DNA from: an uncultured Oscillospiraceae bacterium
GTDB taxonomy: Bacteria; Bacillota; Clostridia; Oscillospirales; Ruminococcaceae
Direction: 5' to 3'
Assembly: GCA_934457235.1 (NCBI GenBank)
Contig: CAKSHT010000137.1
Location: 1 to 5,703 of the forward strand
DNA length: 5,703 nucleotides
A program made the position numbers and the translations under genes. Numbering within the stretch: position 1 is the first letter of the stretch; the number at the start of each line of letters is the position of its first letter. Below the pieces are notes generated by a model. The model was given only the letters and a program-made list of their open reading frames with translations. It made no database searches and was not told where the DNA came from. Below, in pieces: positions 1 to 5,703 of the stretch.

Positions 1-981
1 AATGAGCGCGCAGGGCAGCTTGCGGGTGAAAGCAAGGTGCATAGCGAGCCGGCAGTTACCGACTCAGAAAAACAAACTGCCGCATCAGCCGACGCTCTCC
101 GCAGGAAGCACGATTCTCCGGAATACGTTCATTCAACGGGTGAACTTCAGAATATGGAATTCGCAGACAGGTTTGCTGCATATGCTTTCCGTGGTGGAAA
201 GCTTGCGGCGTCAATCATGGCGGGACAGGGAAAGCAGATGTTCACGCTGTGTCTTGCAAGAGCCATAGGCAGACCGATGCCGCAGGGTGAGCGCCAGAAA
301 AAGCTCCTGGGTCAGTCCGACACTGAGATTCCGGTGCCTGAGCGGGATACGAAAGTGCGCTTCAACAGGGACGCGCATTCTGCGGTGGGTATCGTCACAG
401 ACGCGCTTAAAAGTTCCGGCAGGCTGCTGGAGATATTCCGTGAACTAGCCGCCGAAAATAATCATTCTGCCAGAAATCCGCTTGAATTCCGTAACATTGA
501 TACGATAAAGCAGACGCTTCCTTTTTTCGATACCGAAAGCGACAAACGGCTGATCAAACAGTATAAATCAAGACTGGTTCAGCTGGAGGGCGACAGCTCT
601 CCGCAGGCGCGCGGCTCCGCAAGGCTTCTGAGTTCAGCGCTTATCAAGCAGAATGCGGTGCTGAAAAAGAAGCAGCAGGAGCAGCGGGATTTCCTTACCA
701 TGCTGGACAGGATAACTGGTAATGTCCGGGAAGCTGAAAAGCTATTCCGCTCCGACGGATTTGCTGAAACCGCTGCGCAGGAAGCCGAGGAGCTTTCAGC
801 CGATGTTCCGCCGGACGATGACAGTAATATACGCCGCTTTGCCGAAAATATCGCCGGCGCGGTGGGAGATTTCTTCACAGAAGCAAGGGGTGTTGACGAT
901 TCCGGAACAGACAAGCAGGCAGACGCGTTCAGCGGCGAAAAGCCCGCAGAAGGAGAAGAAGCCGACCGGGATACCCGGTGA
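1..981 (+). CDS. Hypothetical helical protein in CIS locus, 5'-partial
   Basis: The frame is open from base 1 to a TGA at 979-981, giving 326 visible residues, so the true start lies upstream of the window. The first internal start codon (GTG at 37) has no ribosome binding site and in-frame coding continues before it. I do not recognise the family. There is no signal peptide, clear membrane segment or HExxH protease motif. The middle is hydrophilic and predicted helical. Codons 211-249 (SSALIKQNAVLKKKQQEQ onward) look like a coiled coil. The last 75 or so residues are acidic and low in complexity (for example ADVPPDDDSN, then GEKPAEGEEADRDTR). Coding sequence resumes at once in another frame after the stop, so this is probably the N-terminal part of a longer, frame-interrupted protein. 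Its position before the ATPase and sheath suggests an accessory, assembly or cargo role in the CIS, which is inference. The reading frame is well supported; the function is unknown. Confidence 0.7.
   Translation, partial: NERAGQLAGESKVHSEPAVTDSEKQTAASADALRRKHDSPEYVHSTGELQNMEFADRFAAYAFRGGKLAASIMAGQGKQMFTLCLARAIGRPMPQGERQKKLLGQSDTEIPVPERDTKVRFNRDAHSAVGIVTDALKSSGRLLEIFRELAAENNHSARNPLEFRNIDTIKQTLPFFDTESDKRLIKQYKSRLVQLEGDSSPQARGSARLLSSALIKQNAVLKKKQQEQRDFLTMLDRITGNVREAEKLFRSDGFAETAAQEAEELSADVPPDDDSNIRRFAENIAGAVGDFFTEARGVDDSGTDKQADAFSGEKPAEGEEADRDTR
965..979 (+). other. Perfect 6-bp hairpin at the frame-1 stop codon
   Basis: ACCGGG (965-970), loop ATA (971-973) and CCCGGT (974-979) form a GC-rich stem whose last base is the first base of the TGA stop of the upstream gene. 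AAGGAG, an SD core, lies at 950-955. TTCCGC (1003-1008) pairs with GCGGAA (1016-1021) just downstream, around a 12-bp palindrome at 1008-1019. No T-tract follows, so it is not an intrinsic terminator. It sits exactly where the coding frame changes. A role in recoding or translational coupling is inference. Confidence 0.4.
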
Positions 982-982
982 G

Positions 983-1270
983 CGGTATGCTCCGGAGTGC
1001 GCTTCCGCCGCGGCCGCGGAAATAGGAAAAGCGCTTGGCGCAGGACTTGACGTACATGCTGGCGCTGCGCTGCTTTCGGGTGGAAATCAGCTCCTGCTGG
1101 GATTGATGGCGCGTTCGCAGGAAAGTGCGCCGGAGCAGGCGCTAAGGATTTCGTTTGCCGGAAGCTCTCCGGAAAACGCATTTGAGCCGGATATGACGGC
1201 AGGATCCTCGGTGATCCCTGTGCATACCGGACAGGTGGTCGGAGTTACCGGACTTTCCGACGTCAAATAA
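983..1270 (+). CDS. Out-of-frame continuation or separate small CDS lacking a start codon
   Basis: This frame has normal coding character for about 95 codons, from RYAPECASAAAAEIGKAL to VVGVTGLSDVK, ending in TAA at 1268-1270, 12 nt before the next gene. It is +1 (equivalently -2) relative to the upstream gene, which stops at 981. The frame stays open far upstream, but between the poorly placed GTG/TTG at 890/893 and the TTG/ATG at 1103/1106 it has no ATG, GTG or TTG. Neither pair has a good SD. An ATG at 987 and a GTG at 978 (overlapping the stop as GTGA) are in the third frame and hit TAG at 1023-1025. The simplest reading is one gene split by a frameshift, either an indel or recoding. The residues are Ala/Gly-rich with a hydrophobic patch (AALLSGGNQLLLGLMA). 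I recognise no domain. An alternative is a short separate gene starting at 1106 (54 aa). Confidence 0.5.
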   Translation, partial: RYAPECASAAAAEIGKALGAGLDVHAGAALLSGGNQLLLGLMARSQESAPEQALRISFAGSSPENAFEPDMTAGSSVIPVHTGQVVGVTGLSDVK

Positions 1271-1271
1271 C

Positions 1272-1277
1272 AGGAGG
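1272..1277 (+). promoter_or_regulatory. Ribosome binding site deciding a GTG start
   Basis: AGGAGG lies 5 nt before the GTG at 1283-1285 and directly after the TAA of the preceding frame (1268-1270). The exact consensus and good spacing fix the start of the YbjN-like gene at this GTG, although no ATG is present there. Confidence 0.8.
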
Positions 1278-1282
1278 TCGCT

Positions 1283-1675
1283 GTGGATCTGAATGTCCTG
1301 GTGCGGAGCGCACTTATACGTCATGGAATTGTGAATATCGAGGAAAATGGCGCGTTCCACATGACGATGTGCAGCGGTTCAAAGAAATGGAGAGTCCTCA
1401 TAGCCGCCAGTGGAGATGACATTATCTGCTGCGCGCAGTTTCCGTGGAGGACTGGAAACGCATCACTGAGGGTGCTGAACGAGCTGAACCTTAACCAGAA
1501 TGTCGGCTGCTTCATGCTGAGCGGCGGATATATTATCCTGAGGTGCGGCAGTGGTCCGGCGGATCCGATGGAAGCCGGCGAGCTTGCCATATCGCTAATC
1601 CGGCGGTGCGGCAGTGAAGTCTGCCGATTCTGGGACAAGGTATACTCGGCGGCGGAGGTTGGTAATGAGCTTTGA
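1283..1675 (+). CDS. Small YbjN / type III secretion chaperone-like protein
   Basis: The protein has 130 residues, starts at GTG with a strong AGGAGG, and ends in TGA inside the next gene. It has no signal peptide or membrane segment, so it should be cytoplasmic. The predicted order is: an N-terminal helix (VLVRSALIRHGI), strands (KWRVLIAASGDDIICCAQFP), a helix with RVLNELNLNQN, a strand pair (VGCFMLSGGYIILRCGS) and a long C-terminal helix (AGELAISLIRRCGSEVCRFW). The LNELN...GCFML...GYIILR pattern and the alpha/beta layout resemble YbjN-domain proteins, which share the type III secretion chaperone fold. This is a by-eye match, not a search result. Seven cysteines in 130 residues is unusually high. 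The 3' end overlaps the ATPase start by 11 nt, so the two are probably translated in a coupled way and may work together. A chaperone or adaptor role for a CIS component or effector is inference. Confidence 0.65.
   Translation: MDLNVLVRSALIRHGIVNIEENGAFHMTMCSGSKKWRVLIAASGDDIICCAQFPWRTGNASLRVLNELNLNQNVGCFMLSGGYIILRCGSGPADPMEAGELAISLIRRCGSEVCRFWDKVYSAAEVGNEL
1654..1658 (+). promoter_or_regulatory. Ribosome binding site setting the ATPase start
   Basis: GGAGG lies 6 nt before the ATG at 1665-1667. It selects the start MSFDYSDTG over the in-frame GTG at 1614, which has no SD and lies deep within the preceding gene. The site is inside the 3' end of that gene, as expected for coupled translation. 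Confidence 0.75.
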
Positions 1676-3821
1676 TTATTCCGATACAGGAAAACGATTT
1701 GCGACCCAGAACGAGCTTCTGGACTGCTTTTCGGAGATCCTGGATCTTCATATTTACTATTACTACAAGTATCATCTCTGGGTCAGTCCGGACAGCAGCA
1801 TTCAAGGAATGCTCGGCGTTGTGGTGACCAGGGAGGAGTTTGAAAAGACGCTTCTGCGAGCTTCGGATTCAGAAGCCTACTCTCAGACCGAGCCGGACGA
1901 ATCCGATGAGATAGAGATGCTGCGTGACTACTTTTTCAGCCGCGTCATGGCAACTCCGGATAACTGCGGATTTCCGCTGTTCGGCGTGGAACTGGGTTTC
2001 AGGACCGACAGATTTCAGTTTCTGACCATGCTTACCCTGCTGTGCTGTGAGATAAACCGCAGGTACGAAAAGTTATTCGCTTATCTCCAGGACGATATAT
2101 CAAAGAAGTATCCAACTGCGGATACGATGATACGTCTTTGGGCGGAGCCGGGCGGCAGGATTTCGGATTACTACGGTTATTTCTCGGCGCAGGGAGTGCT
2201 GATGAAATATATTTGCAGCCAGTCCGACGGAAGCCTGTGCACACGTCAGCTGAAACTGTCTGAGCCGATATTGCGGTTCATTACGCGCGGCGAAACGCAT
2301 TATGAGATATTCCGCTGCGACGATGTGCTGAGTCCGCCGTGTATAATGGAAGATATTATCGACCGTGCAGCAGACGTGGTGAAGCGTTCACGGAAGGGTG
2401 CCGCAGCGATAATCTGCATGTGCGGGAAACGCGGCAGCGGCAGACGCTTTATGGTTAGGCACACCGCGGCACGCTGCGGAGAACATGTGCTTTTCCTGCC
2501 CGCAGCGGAGCTTGCGTCGGCGGACGATGCCAGCGCTGCGTTTCGCAGGGCGGTATGCGAAGCGGTGCCGGGCGGCGCTGCGATTTGTATAACTGATTTC
2601 GAGCAGCTTCTTGAAGATGACTGCCGTGCAAAGCTGACTGATCTGTCAGCGGAGCTTTCAGACAGCGGCAGGTTCTTCGGGTCACATATATACGTCACAA
2701 CGGAAAAGCGCTGGCAGACGGACGTTCCCGGCGCGGGGACGCTCATGCACACGCTGGAGCTTCCCGAAACCAGCGAGGATCAGCGCATGCTGCTCTGGGA
2801 GCGGGCGCTGTCGGGGCTTTCGTTATCCGAGGAGATCGACCCGGCTGAAATGGCGGCGAAATTCCGCTTTACGGCAGGGCAGGTATTCGGAGCGGCTTCA
2901 CGGGCGTCGGAACTTGCCGCGATAACAGGCGGCGGGGTGACCCCTGAGCTGCTGCACGAAAGCTGCTACGACCAGGTTGTCGTGGGACTTAACACCCTCG
3001 CTTCTCCGATTAAGCCGGCGTACAGCTGGGAGGATCTTGTCCTCCCGGAGTCCGAAATAAAGCTGCTGAAAAGTGCGTGCATGCATGTGAAGTATCGTCA
3101 CAGGGTGTATACCGAGTGGGGATTTTCGAAGCGCGCTGCCTATGGCAGGGGGCTTTCGGTGCTTTTTTCCGGTCCTCCGGGTACGGGAAAGACGATGGCG
3201 GCGCAGGTCATCACAAATCAGCTTCATATGCAGCTGTTTAAAGTCCAGCTGTCGCAGGTGGTCAGCAAATACATAGGCGAAACCGAAAAGAATCTGCGCA
3301 GGGTGTTCAACGAAGCCAGAAACGCCAATTGCGTGCTTTTCTTTGATGAAACAGACGCCCTGTTCGGTAAGCGCTCCGAGGTCAAGGATTCCCATGACCG
3401 TCACGCCAACATTGAAACTGCGTACCTTTTGCAGCAGATGGAGGAATACGACGGCGTTGTGCTGATGGCAACGAACCTGCTACAGAACATCGACGAGGCG
3501 TTCATGCGGCGTATCAGCTTTGTGATCAGCTTTCCGTTTCCAGACGCTCCGACCAGGAAGCTTCTGTGGCAGAAAATGCTTGACGTCAGCGCCCCCGTTG
3601 ATGATATCGACTGGGACTTCCTTGCCGATAACTTCAAAATGGCGGGCGGAAACATCAAGAACTGCATCATACACGCTGCATTTCTTGCCGCGTCAGAGAA
3701 CAAACCGATAGGAATGCGGCATCTGCTGACGGGCATTGTGAACGAGCAGCGCAAGAACAACACGGTCGTCCTGCGCGACGATCTGAAACAGTACGCCGAT
3801 CTGATATTCGGCGGCGAGTAA
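1665..3821 (+). CDS. CIS-associated AAA+ ATPase with two tandem modules (Afp15/Pvc15-like)
   Basis: The product has 718 residues. The C-terminal module is a complete AAA+ domain: Walker A GPPGTGKT (503-510, Lys509), Walker B LFFDE (558-562, Asp561/Glu562), sensor 1 ATN (602-604), an Arg pair after DEAFM (R615/R616) as likely arginine finger, and a sensor-2-like MAGGNIKN (659-666). An earlier module has the same layout but a broken P-loop, GKRGSGRR (254-261), with Arg where Lys is expected, and a weak Walker B (CITDFE, Asp311). It is therefore probably structural or regulatory. Residues 1-230 form a mostly helical N-terminal region with an odd aromatic run, YYYYKYHLW (31-39). ATPases of this type are a hallmark of extracellular CIS loci and are absent from ordinary phage tails. 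They are thought to act in particle assembly or sheath/tube handling, but the exact substrate is unsettled. There is no ClpV-like recycling signature. The gene overlaps the YbjN-like gene by 11 nt and precedes the sheath, which supports the CIS assignment. Confidence 0.88.
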   Translation: MSFDYSDTGKRFATQNELLDCFSEILDLHIYYYYKYHLWVSPDSSIQGMLGVVVTREEFEKTLLRASDSEAYSQTEPDESDEIEMLRDYFFSRVMATPDNCGFPLFGVELGFRTDRFQFLTMLTLLCCEINRRYEKLFAYLQDDISKKYPTADTMIRLWAEPGGRISDYYGYFSAQGVLMKYICSQSDGSLCTRQLKLSEPILRFITRGETHYEIFRCDDVLSPPCIMEDIIDRAADVVKRSRKGAAAIICMCGKRGSGRRFMVRHTAARCGEHVLFLPAAELASADDASAAFRRAVCEAVPGGAAICITDFEQLLEDDCRAKLTDLSAELSDSGRFFGSHIYVTTEKRWQTDVPGAGTLMHTLELPETSEDQRMLLWERALSGLSLSEEIDPAEMAAKFRFTAGQVFGAASRASELAAITGGGVTPELLHESCYDQVVVGLNTLASPIKPAYSWEDLVLPESEIKLLKSACMHVKYRHRVYTEWGFSKRAAYGRGLSVLFSGPPGTGKTMAAQVITNQLHMQLFKVQLSQVVSKYIGETEKNLRRVFNEARNANCVLFFDETDALFGKRSEVKDSHDRHANIETAYLLQQMEEYDGVVLMATNLLQNIDEAFMRRISFVISFPFPDAPTRKLLWQKMLDVSAPVDDIDWDFLADNFKMAGGNIKNCIIHAAFLAASENKPIGMRHLLTGIVNEQRKNNTVVLRDDLKQYADLIFGGE

Positions 3822-3841
3822 GGTAGTAGATCCGACAGGAT

Positions 3842-3850
3842 TGCTATAAA
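3842..3850 (+). promoter_or_regulatory. Possible extended -10 promoter for the sheath gene
   Basis: TGCTATAAA matches an extended -10 (TGn followed by TATAAA at 3845-3850). No good -35 is visible at the expected distance (about 3822-3828), so the call is weak. A promoter here would give a 5' leader of roughly 90 nt for the sheath. It would fit the need for far more sheath than ATPase. Confidence 0.25.
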
Positions 3851-3885
3851 TGAAGCACTGCTGAGCAGGACTTCAAATAATTTTT
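3851..3885 (+). terminator. Weak hairpin plus T-run after the ATPase gene (possible attenuator)
   Basis: TGAAG (3851-3855) pairs with CTTCA (3871-3875). Inside, CTGC (3858-3861) pairs with GCAG (3865-3868) around a TGA loop, with a 2x2 mismatch between the two stems. Five T residues follow at 3881-3885, but AAATAA-type sequence separates them from the stem by 5 nt. The stem is short and interrupted, so it would be at most a weak or partial terminator between ATPase and sheath. Confidence 0.25.
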
Positions 3886-3890
3886 ATTGA

Positions 3891-3897
3891 GAGGAGG
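3891..3897 (+). promoter_or_regulatory. Strong Shine-Dalgarno far upstream of the sheath start
   Basis: GAGGAGG is the best ribosome binding site in the leader, but it ends 52 nt before the preferred sheath ATG at 3950. Nearer ATGs are at 3909 (11 nt spacing, third frame, 45-codon ORF) and 3920 (22 nt spacing, in frame with the sheath, adding ten residues). The only purine-rich sequence close to 3950 is the poor GGGAAGAAG. See the hairpin at 3900-3940. Confidence 0.6.
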
Positions 3898-3899
3898 CA

Positions 3900-3940
3900 C
3901 TGATCTTCATGCAGCCTGAATGCGCTGGGAAGAAGATCAG
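3900..3940 (+). promoter_or_regulatory. 9-bp stem-loop between Shine-Dalgarno and sheath start codon
   Basis: CTGATCTTC (3900-3908) is the perfect reverse complement of GAAGATCAG (3932-3940). A second 4-bp stem, CAGC (3912-3915) with GCTG (3924-3927), stacks inside it. If folded, only two bases separate the SD from the stem and nine separate the stem from the ATG at 3950, an effective spacing of about 11 nt. The competing ATGs at 3909 and 3920 would lie in the internal and apical loops. A comparable SD-hairpin-start arrangement is known in phage T4 gene 25. Function here is inference. Confidence 0.5.
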
Positions 3941-3949
3941 AAACAAGTT

Positions 3950-5703
3950 ATGCCAGAGTATTTATCCCCGGGTGTTTACGTTGAGGAGTATGAGTCGGGC
4001 GCAGTTCCGATGGAAGGCGTCGGAACAAGTACAGCAGGCTTCATAGGTCTTGCGGAGAAAGGCGACGTCATCGGCAGGCCGCAGCTGGTTACAAGCTTCA
4101 GCGACTATGTACGCATTTTCGGCGGCTATCTTTCCGAGACCAGGTATGGTGATAAGCGCTTCCTGCCCTATGCAGTAGAGCACTTTTTCATCAATGGAGG
4201 TTCCAGGGCGTTTGTAATGAGAGTTTGCCCGGCTGACGCAAAGTGCGCTTCCACAAAGAGCGACTCCGTTCTCAGCTTCACCGCGAAGAATCCCGGCGAA
4301 TGGGGCAACCGCGTTAAGGTCACGATATCTCCGGTTTCCCGCGTCAAGACCCAGGTTTATGATGTGAACGGAAACACCGCAGCAGTAAGAAGCATAGACG
4401 GCTTCAACATCGGCGACGTGGTTGAATTCGCGGACGGCAAGTCCTCGGTTTACAACAGGATCACAGCTATTGAGGAAAAGACCATTTCCTTTGAGAACCC
4501 CGTAAATCCCTCCATAATTGACAAGAACCTTGTTCCCACAAAGTTCATCAAGTCCAGCGAGATCGACGTTTCCGTAAAGTACGGCGACGTTAAGGAGGAT
4601 TACCTCTTTGTTTCCCTGAACACCGAGTCCGCTGACTACATCGGCTCCAGAATGTCCAGAAGCGAGCTGGTTACGGTCGAAGTAAGTTCCAAGCCTGCTG
4701 CCAAGCCCGCTCCCGAAGCAAAGGACAAGGAAAAGAAGGACGCACCTGCACCCGCAGCTTCCGGTATCATGGCTCCGTTCGAGACCGTAGGCGGCAAGGG
4801 TGACGCAATGATACTTCAGCTCTCCGGAGGTACTGACGGCAATGCAGAGTCCGTAGCGGCTTCCGATTATATCGGAAAGGACGGCGGTCCCGGCAGGCGC
4901 ACCGGTATCCAGGCGTTTATCGAGAACTCAGACGTCAGCATAATGTCCGTTCCGGGCGTGACTATCCCCGAAGTACAGATGTCCCTCATCGCACACTGTG
5001 AGAACATGAAGAACCGCTTTGCTGTCCTGGATATGCCCAGGGACAGAAAAAAGACCGACGAGCTTCTGGAATACCGCGACATGTTCGATTCCAGCTACGC
5101 GGCGTTCTATCACCCCTGGATACAGATTTTCGATCCGCTTTCCAAGAAGAACATCATCGCACCTCCCTCCGGCTCCGTACTGGGAATTTACGCACGTACC
5201 GACAATACAGTCGGAGTACATAAGGCTCCCGCAAACGAGGTTGTACGTTCCTGCACTGGTCTTGCGAGCAGCTATAACACCGCCGAGCAGGATCTTCTGA
5301 ACCCGAAGGGGATCAATCTTATCCGCTCATTCCCTGGCAGAGGTATCAGAGTATGGGGCGCAAGGACAGCTTCCTCCAACGCGACATGGAAGTACGTCAA
5401 TGTACGCCGTCTGTTCATTTACCTTGAGGAGTCTATCCGTGCCAATACCAACTGGGTAGTATTCGAGCCGAATACCGAAGCTCTCTGGGGCAGGGTAAAG
5501 AGAACTGTTGAGATGTTCCTTGCAAGCACCTGGAGAAGCGGCGCGCTTGCCGGCACATCACCCTCCGAGGCATTCTTCGTTGATATCGGCAGAAACACCA
5601 TGACCCAGGACGATATTGACAACGGCCGTCTTATCTGCGTTATCGGCGTGGCTCCCGTAAAGCCTGCGGAATTCGTGGTATTCAGAATAGGCCAGTACAC
5701 CAG
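3950..5703 (+). CDS. Contractile tail sheath protein, 3'-partial
   Basis: 584 residues are visible and the frame is still open at the window edge. The sheath forms the outer tube that contracts to drive the inner tube into a target. The N-terminus MPEYLSPGVYVEE, then GVGTSTAGFIG, is the classic sheath start and favours the ATG at 3950. An in-frame ATG at 3920 would add MRWEEDQKQV, which does not look like the family. LSGGTDG and the C-terminal block are typical: SFPGRGIRVWGARTAS, YVNVRRLFIYLEESI, WVVFEPNTEALW, then APVKPAEFVVFRIGQYT. By comparison with the family, only about ten residues are missing. Residues 246-272 are an Ala/Pro/Lys low-complexity linker (for example SSKPAAKPAPEAKDKEKK) that splits an inserted middle region, probably surface-exposed. 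Lysine is almost always AAG (roughly 28 of 30 by eye), unlike the ATPase, which suggests high expression. CIS often carry several sheath paralogues; which one this is cannot be told here. Confidence 0.95.
   Translation, partial: MPEYLSPGVYVEEYESGAVPMEGVGTSTAGFIGLAEKGDVIGRPQLVTSFSDYVRIFGGYLSETRYGDKRFLPYAVEHFFINGGSRAFVMRVCPADAKCASTKSDSVLSFTAKNPGEWGNRVKVTISPVSRVKTQVYDVNGNTAAVRSIDGFNIGDVVEFADGKSSVYNRITAIEEKTISFENPVNPSIIDKNLVPTKFIKSSEIDVSVKYGDVKEDYLFVSLNTESADYIGSRMSRSELVTVEVSSKPAAKPAPEAKDKEKKDAPAPAASGIMAPFETVGGKGDAMILQLSGGTDGNAESVAASDYIGKDGGPGRRTGIQAFIENSDVSIMSVPGVTIPEVQMSLIAHCENMKNRFAVLDMPRDRKKTDELLEYRDMFDSSYAAFYHPWIQIFDPLSKKNIIAPPSGSVLGIYARTDNTVGVHKAPANEVVRSCTGLASSYNTAEQDLLNPKGINLIRSFPGRGIRVWGARTASSNATWKYVNVRRLFIYLEESIRANTNWVVFEPNTEALWGRVKRTVEMFLASTWRSGALAGTSPSEAFFVDIGRNTMTQDDIDNGRLICVIGVAPVKPAEFVVFRIGQYT

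Noticed and set aside
2..268. Plus-strand ORF from ATG at 2 (88 codons)
   Set aside because: It overlaps the longer frame-1 gene, has no ribosome binding site in view, and its composition (Arg/Ser-rich, no motif) is that of a shadow frame.
722..982. Upstream part of the frame-2 ORF as coding sequence from ATG at 722
   Set aside because: Over this stretch frame 1 has the better coding character and the frame-2 translation looks random. There is no SD at 722. Only the part after about 983 looks coding.
579..1181. Minus-strand ORF of 200 codons
   Set aside because: It lies antisense to the hypothetical gene. Its Ser/Arg/Pro-rich translation has no motif, as is typical of shadows opposite GC-rich genes.
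1202..1217. Small inverted repeat GGATC / GATCC
   Set aside because: It is only 5 bp, lies within coding sequence and has no T-tract. It is likely chance.
2300..3404. Several minus-strand ORFs opposite the ATPase
   Set aside because: The + strand there encodes a motif-verified AAA+ protein. The antisense translations show no domain.
3900..3940. The leader stem-loop as an intrinsic terminator
   Set aside because: No T-run follows the stem (AAACAAGTT instead), and it sits between an SD and a start codon, so a translational role fits better.
4867..5700. Minus- and plus-strand ORFs within the sheath region
   Set aside because: The sheath frame is continuous and conserved in pattern throughout; these are shadows.
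1..5703. Prophage, CRISPR array, tRNA or insertion sequence
   Set aside because: No repeats with regular spacing, no tRNA-like cloverleaf, and no transposase or integrase motifs were seen. The ATPase argues against an ordinary phage tail.

Overview
The window carries part of a contractile injection system (CIS) locus, a phage-tail-like device. All genes are on the + strand. Two genes identify it: a two-module AAA+ ATPase of the kind that accompanies extracellular CIS particles (Afp15/Pvc15-like), and directly after it a contractile tail sheath protein of the phage sheath family. Ordinary contractile phages lack such an ATPase, and no integrase, capsid, terminase or lysis gene is visible, so a domesticated CIS is more likely than a prophage. 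GC content is moderate, a little above half by eye. Strong AGGAGG-type ribosome binding sites and use of a GTG start point to a Firmicutes-type host, perhaps a gut or rumen Clostridia/Ruminococcus relative. The host assignment is inference only.

Layout. 1-981: a hypothetical helical, charged protein cut by the left edge. 983-1270: about 95 codons of convincing coding sequence in another frame, with no usable start codon. It looks like the continuation of the first gene after a frame change. The junction has an SD-like AAGGAG, a perfect 6-bp hairpin ending on the stop codon, and a GC-rich inverted repeat. 1283-1675: a small cysteine-rich protein resembling the YbjN / type III chaperone-like fold. 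1665-3821: the AAA+ ATPase, overlapping the previous gene by 11 nt. 3822-3949: a leader with two potential hairpins and a strong SD. 3950-5703: the sheath, open at the right edge with only its extreme C-terminus missing.

Working model. The sheath is the contractile outer tube. The ATPase probably acts on the sheath or tube during assembly or length control, as proposed for Afp15-like proteins. The small YbjN-like protein is translationally coupled to the ATPase and may be its partner or a chaperone for a CIS component or cargo. The sheath appears to have its own control: a separate leader, a possible weak promoter, and strongly biased codons. Its best SD is 52 nt from the start codon, and a 9-bp stem between them would bring the two close together if folded.

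No RNA genes, CRISPR arrays, insertion sequences or attachment sites were seen. The longest stretch without a gene is the 128-nt leader before the sheath.
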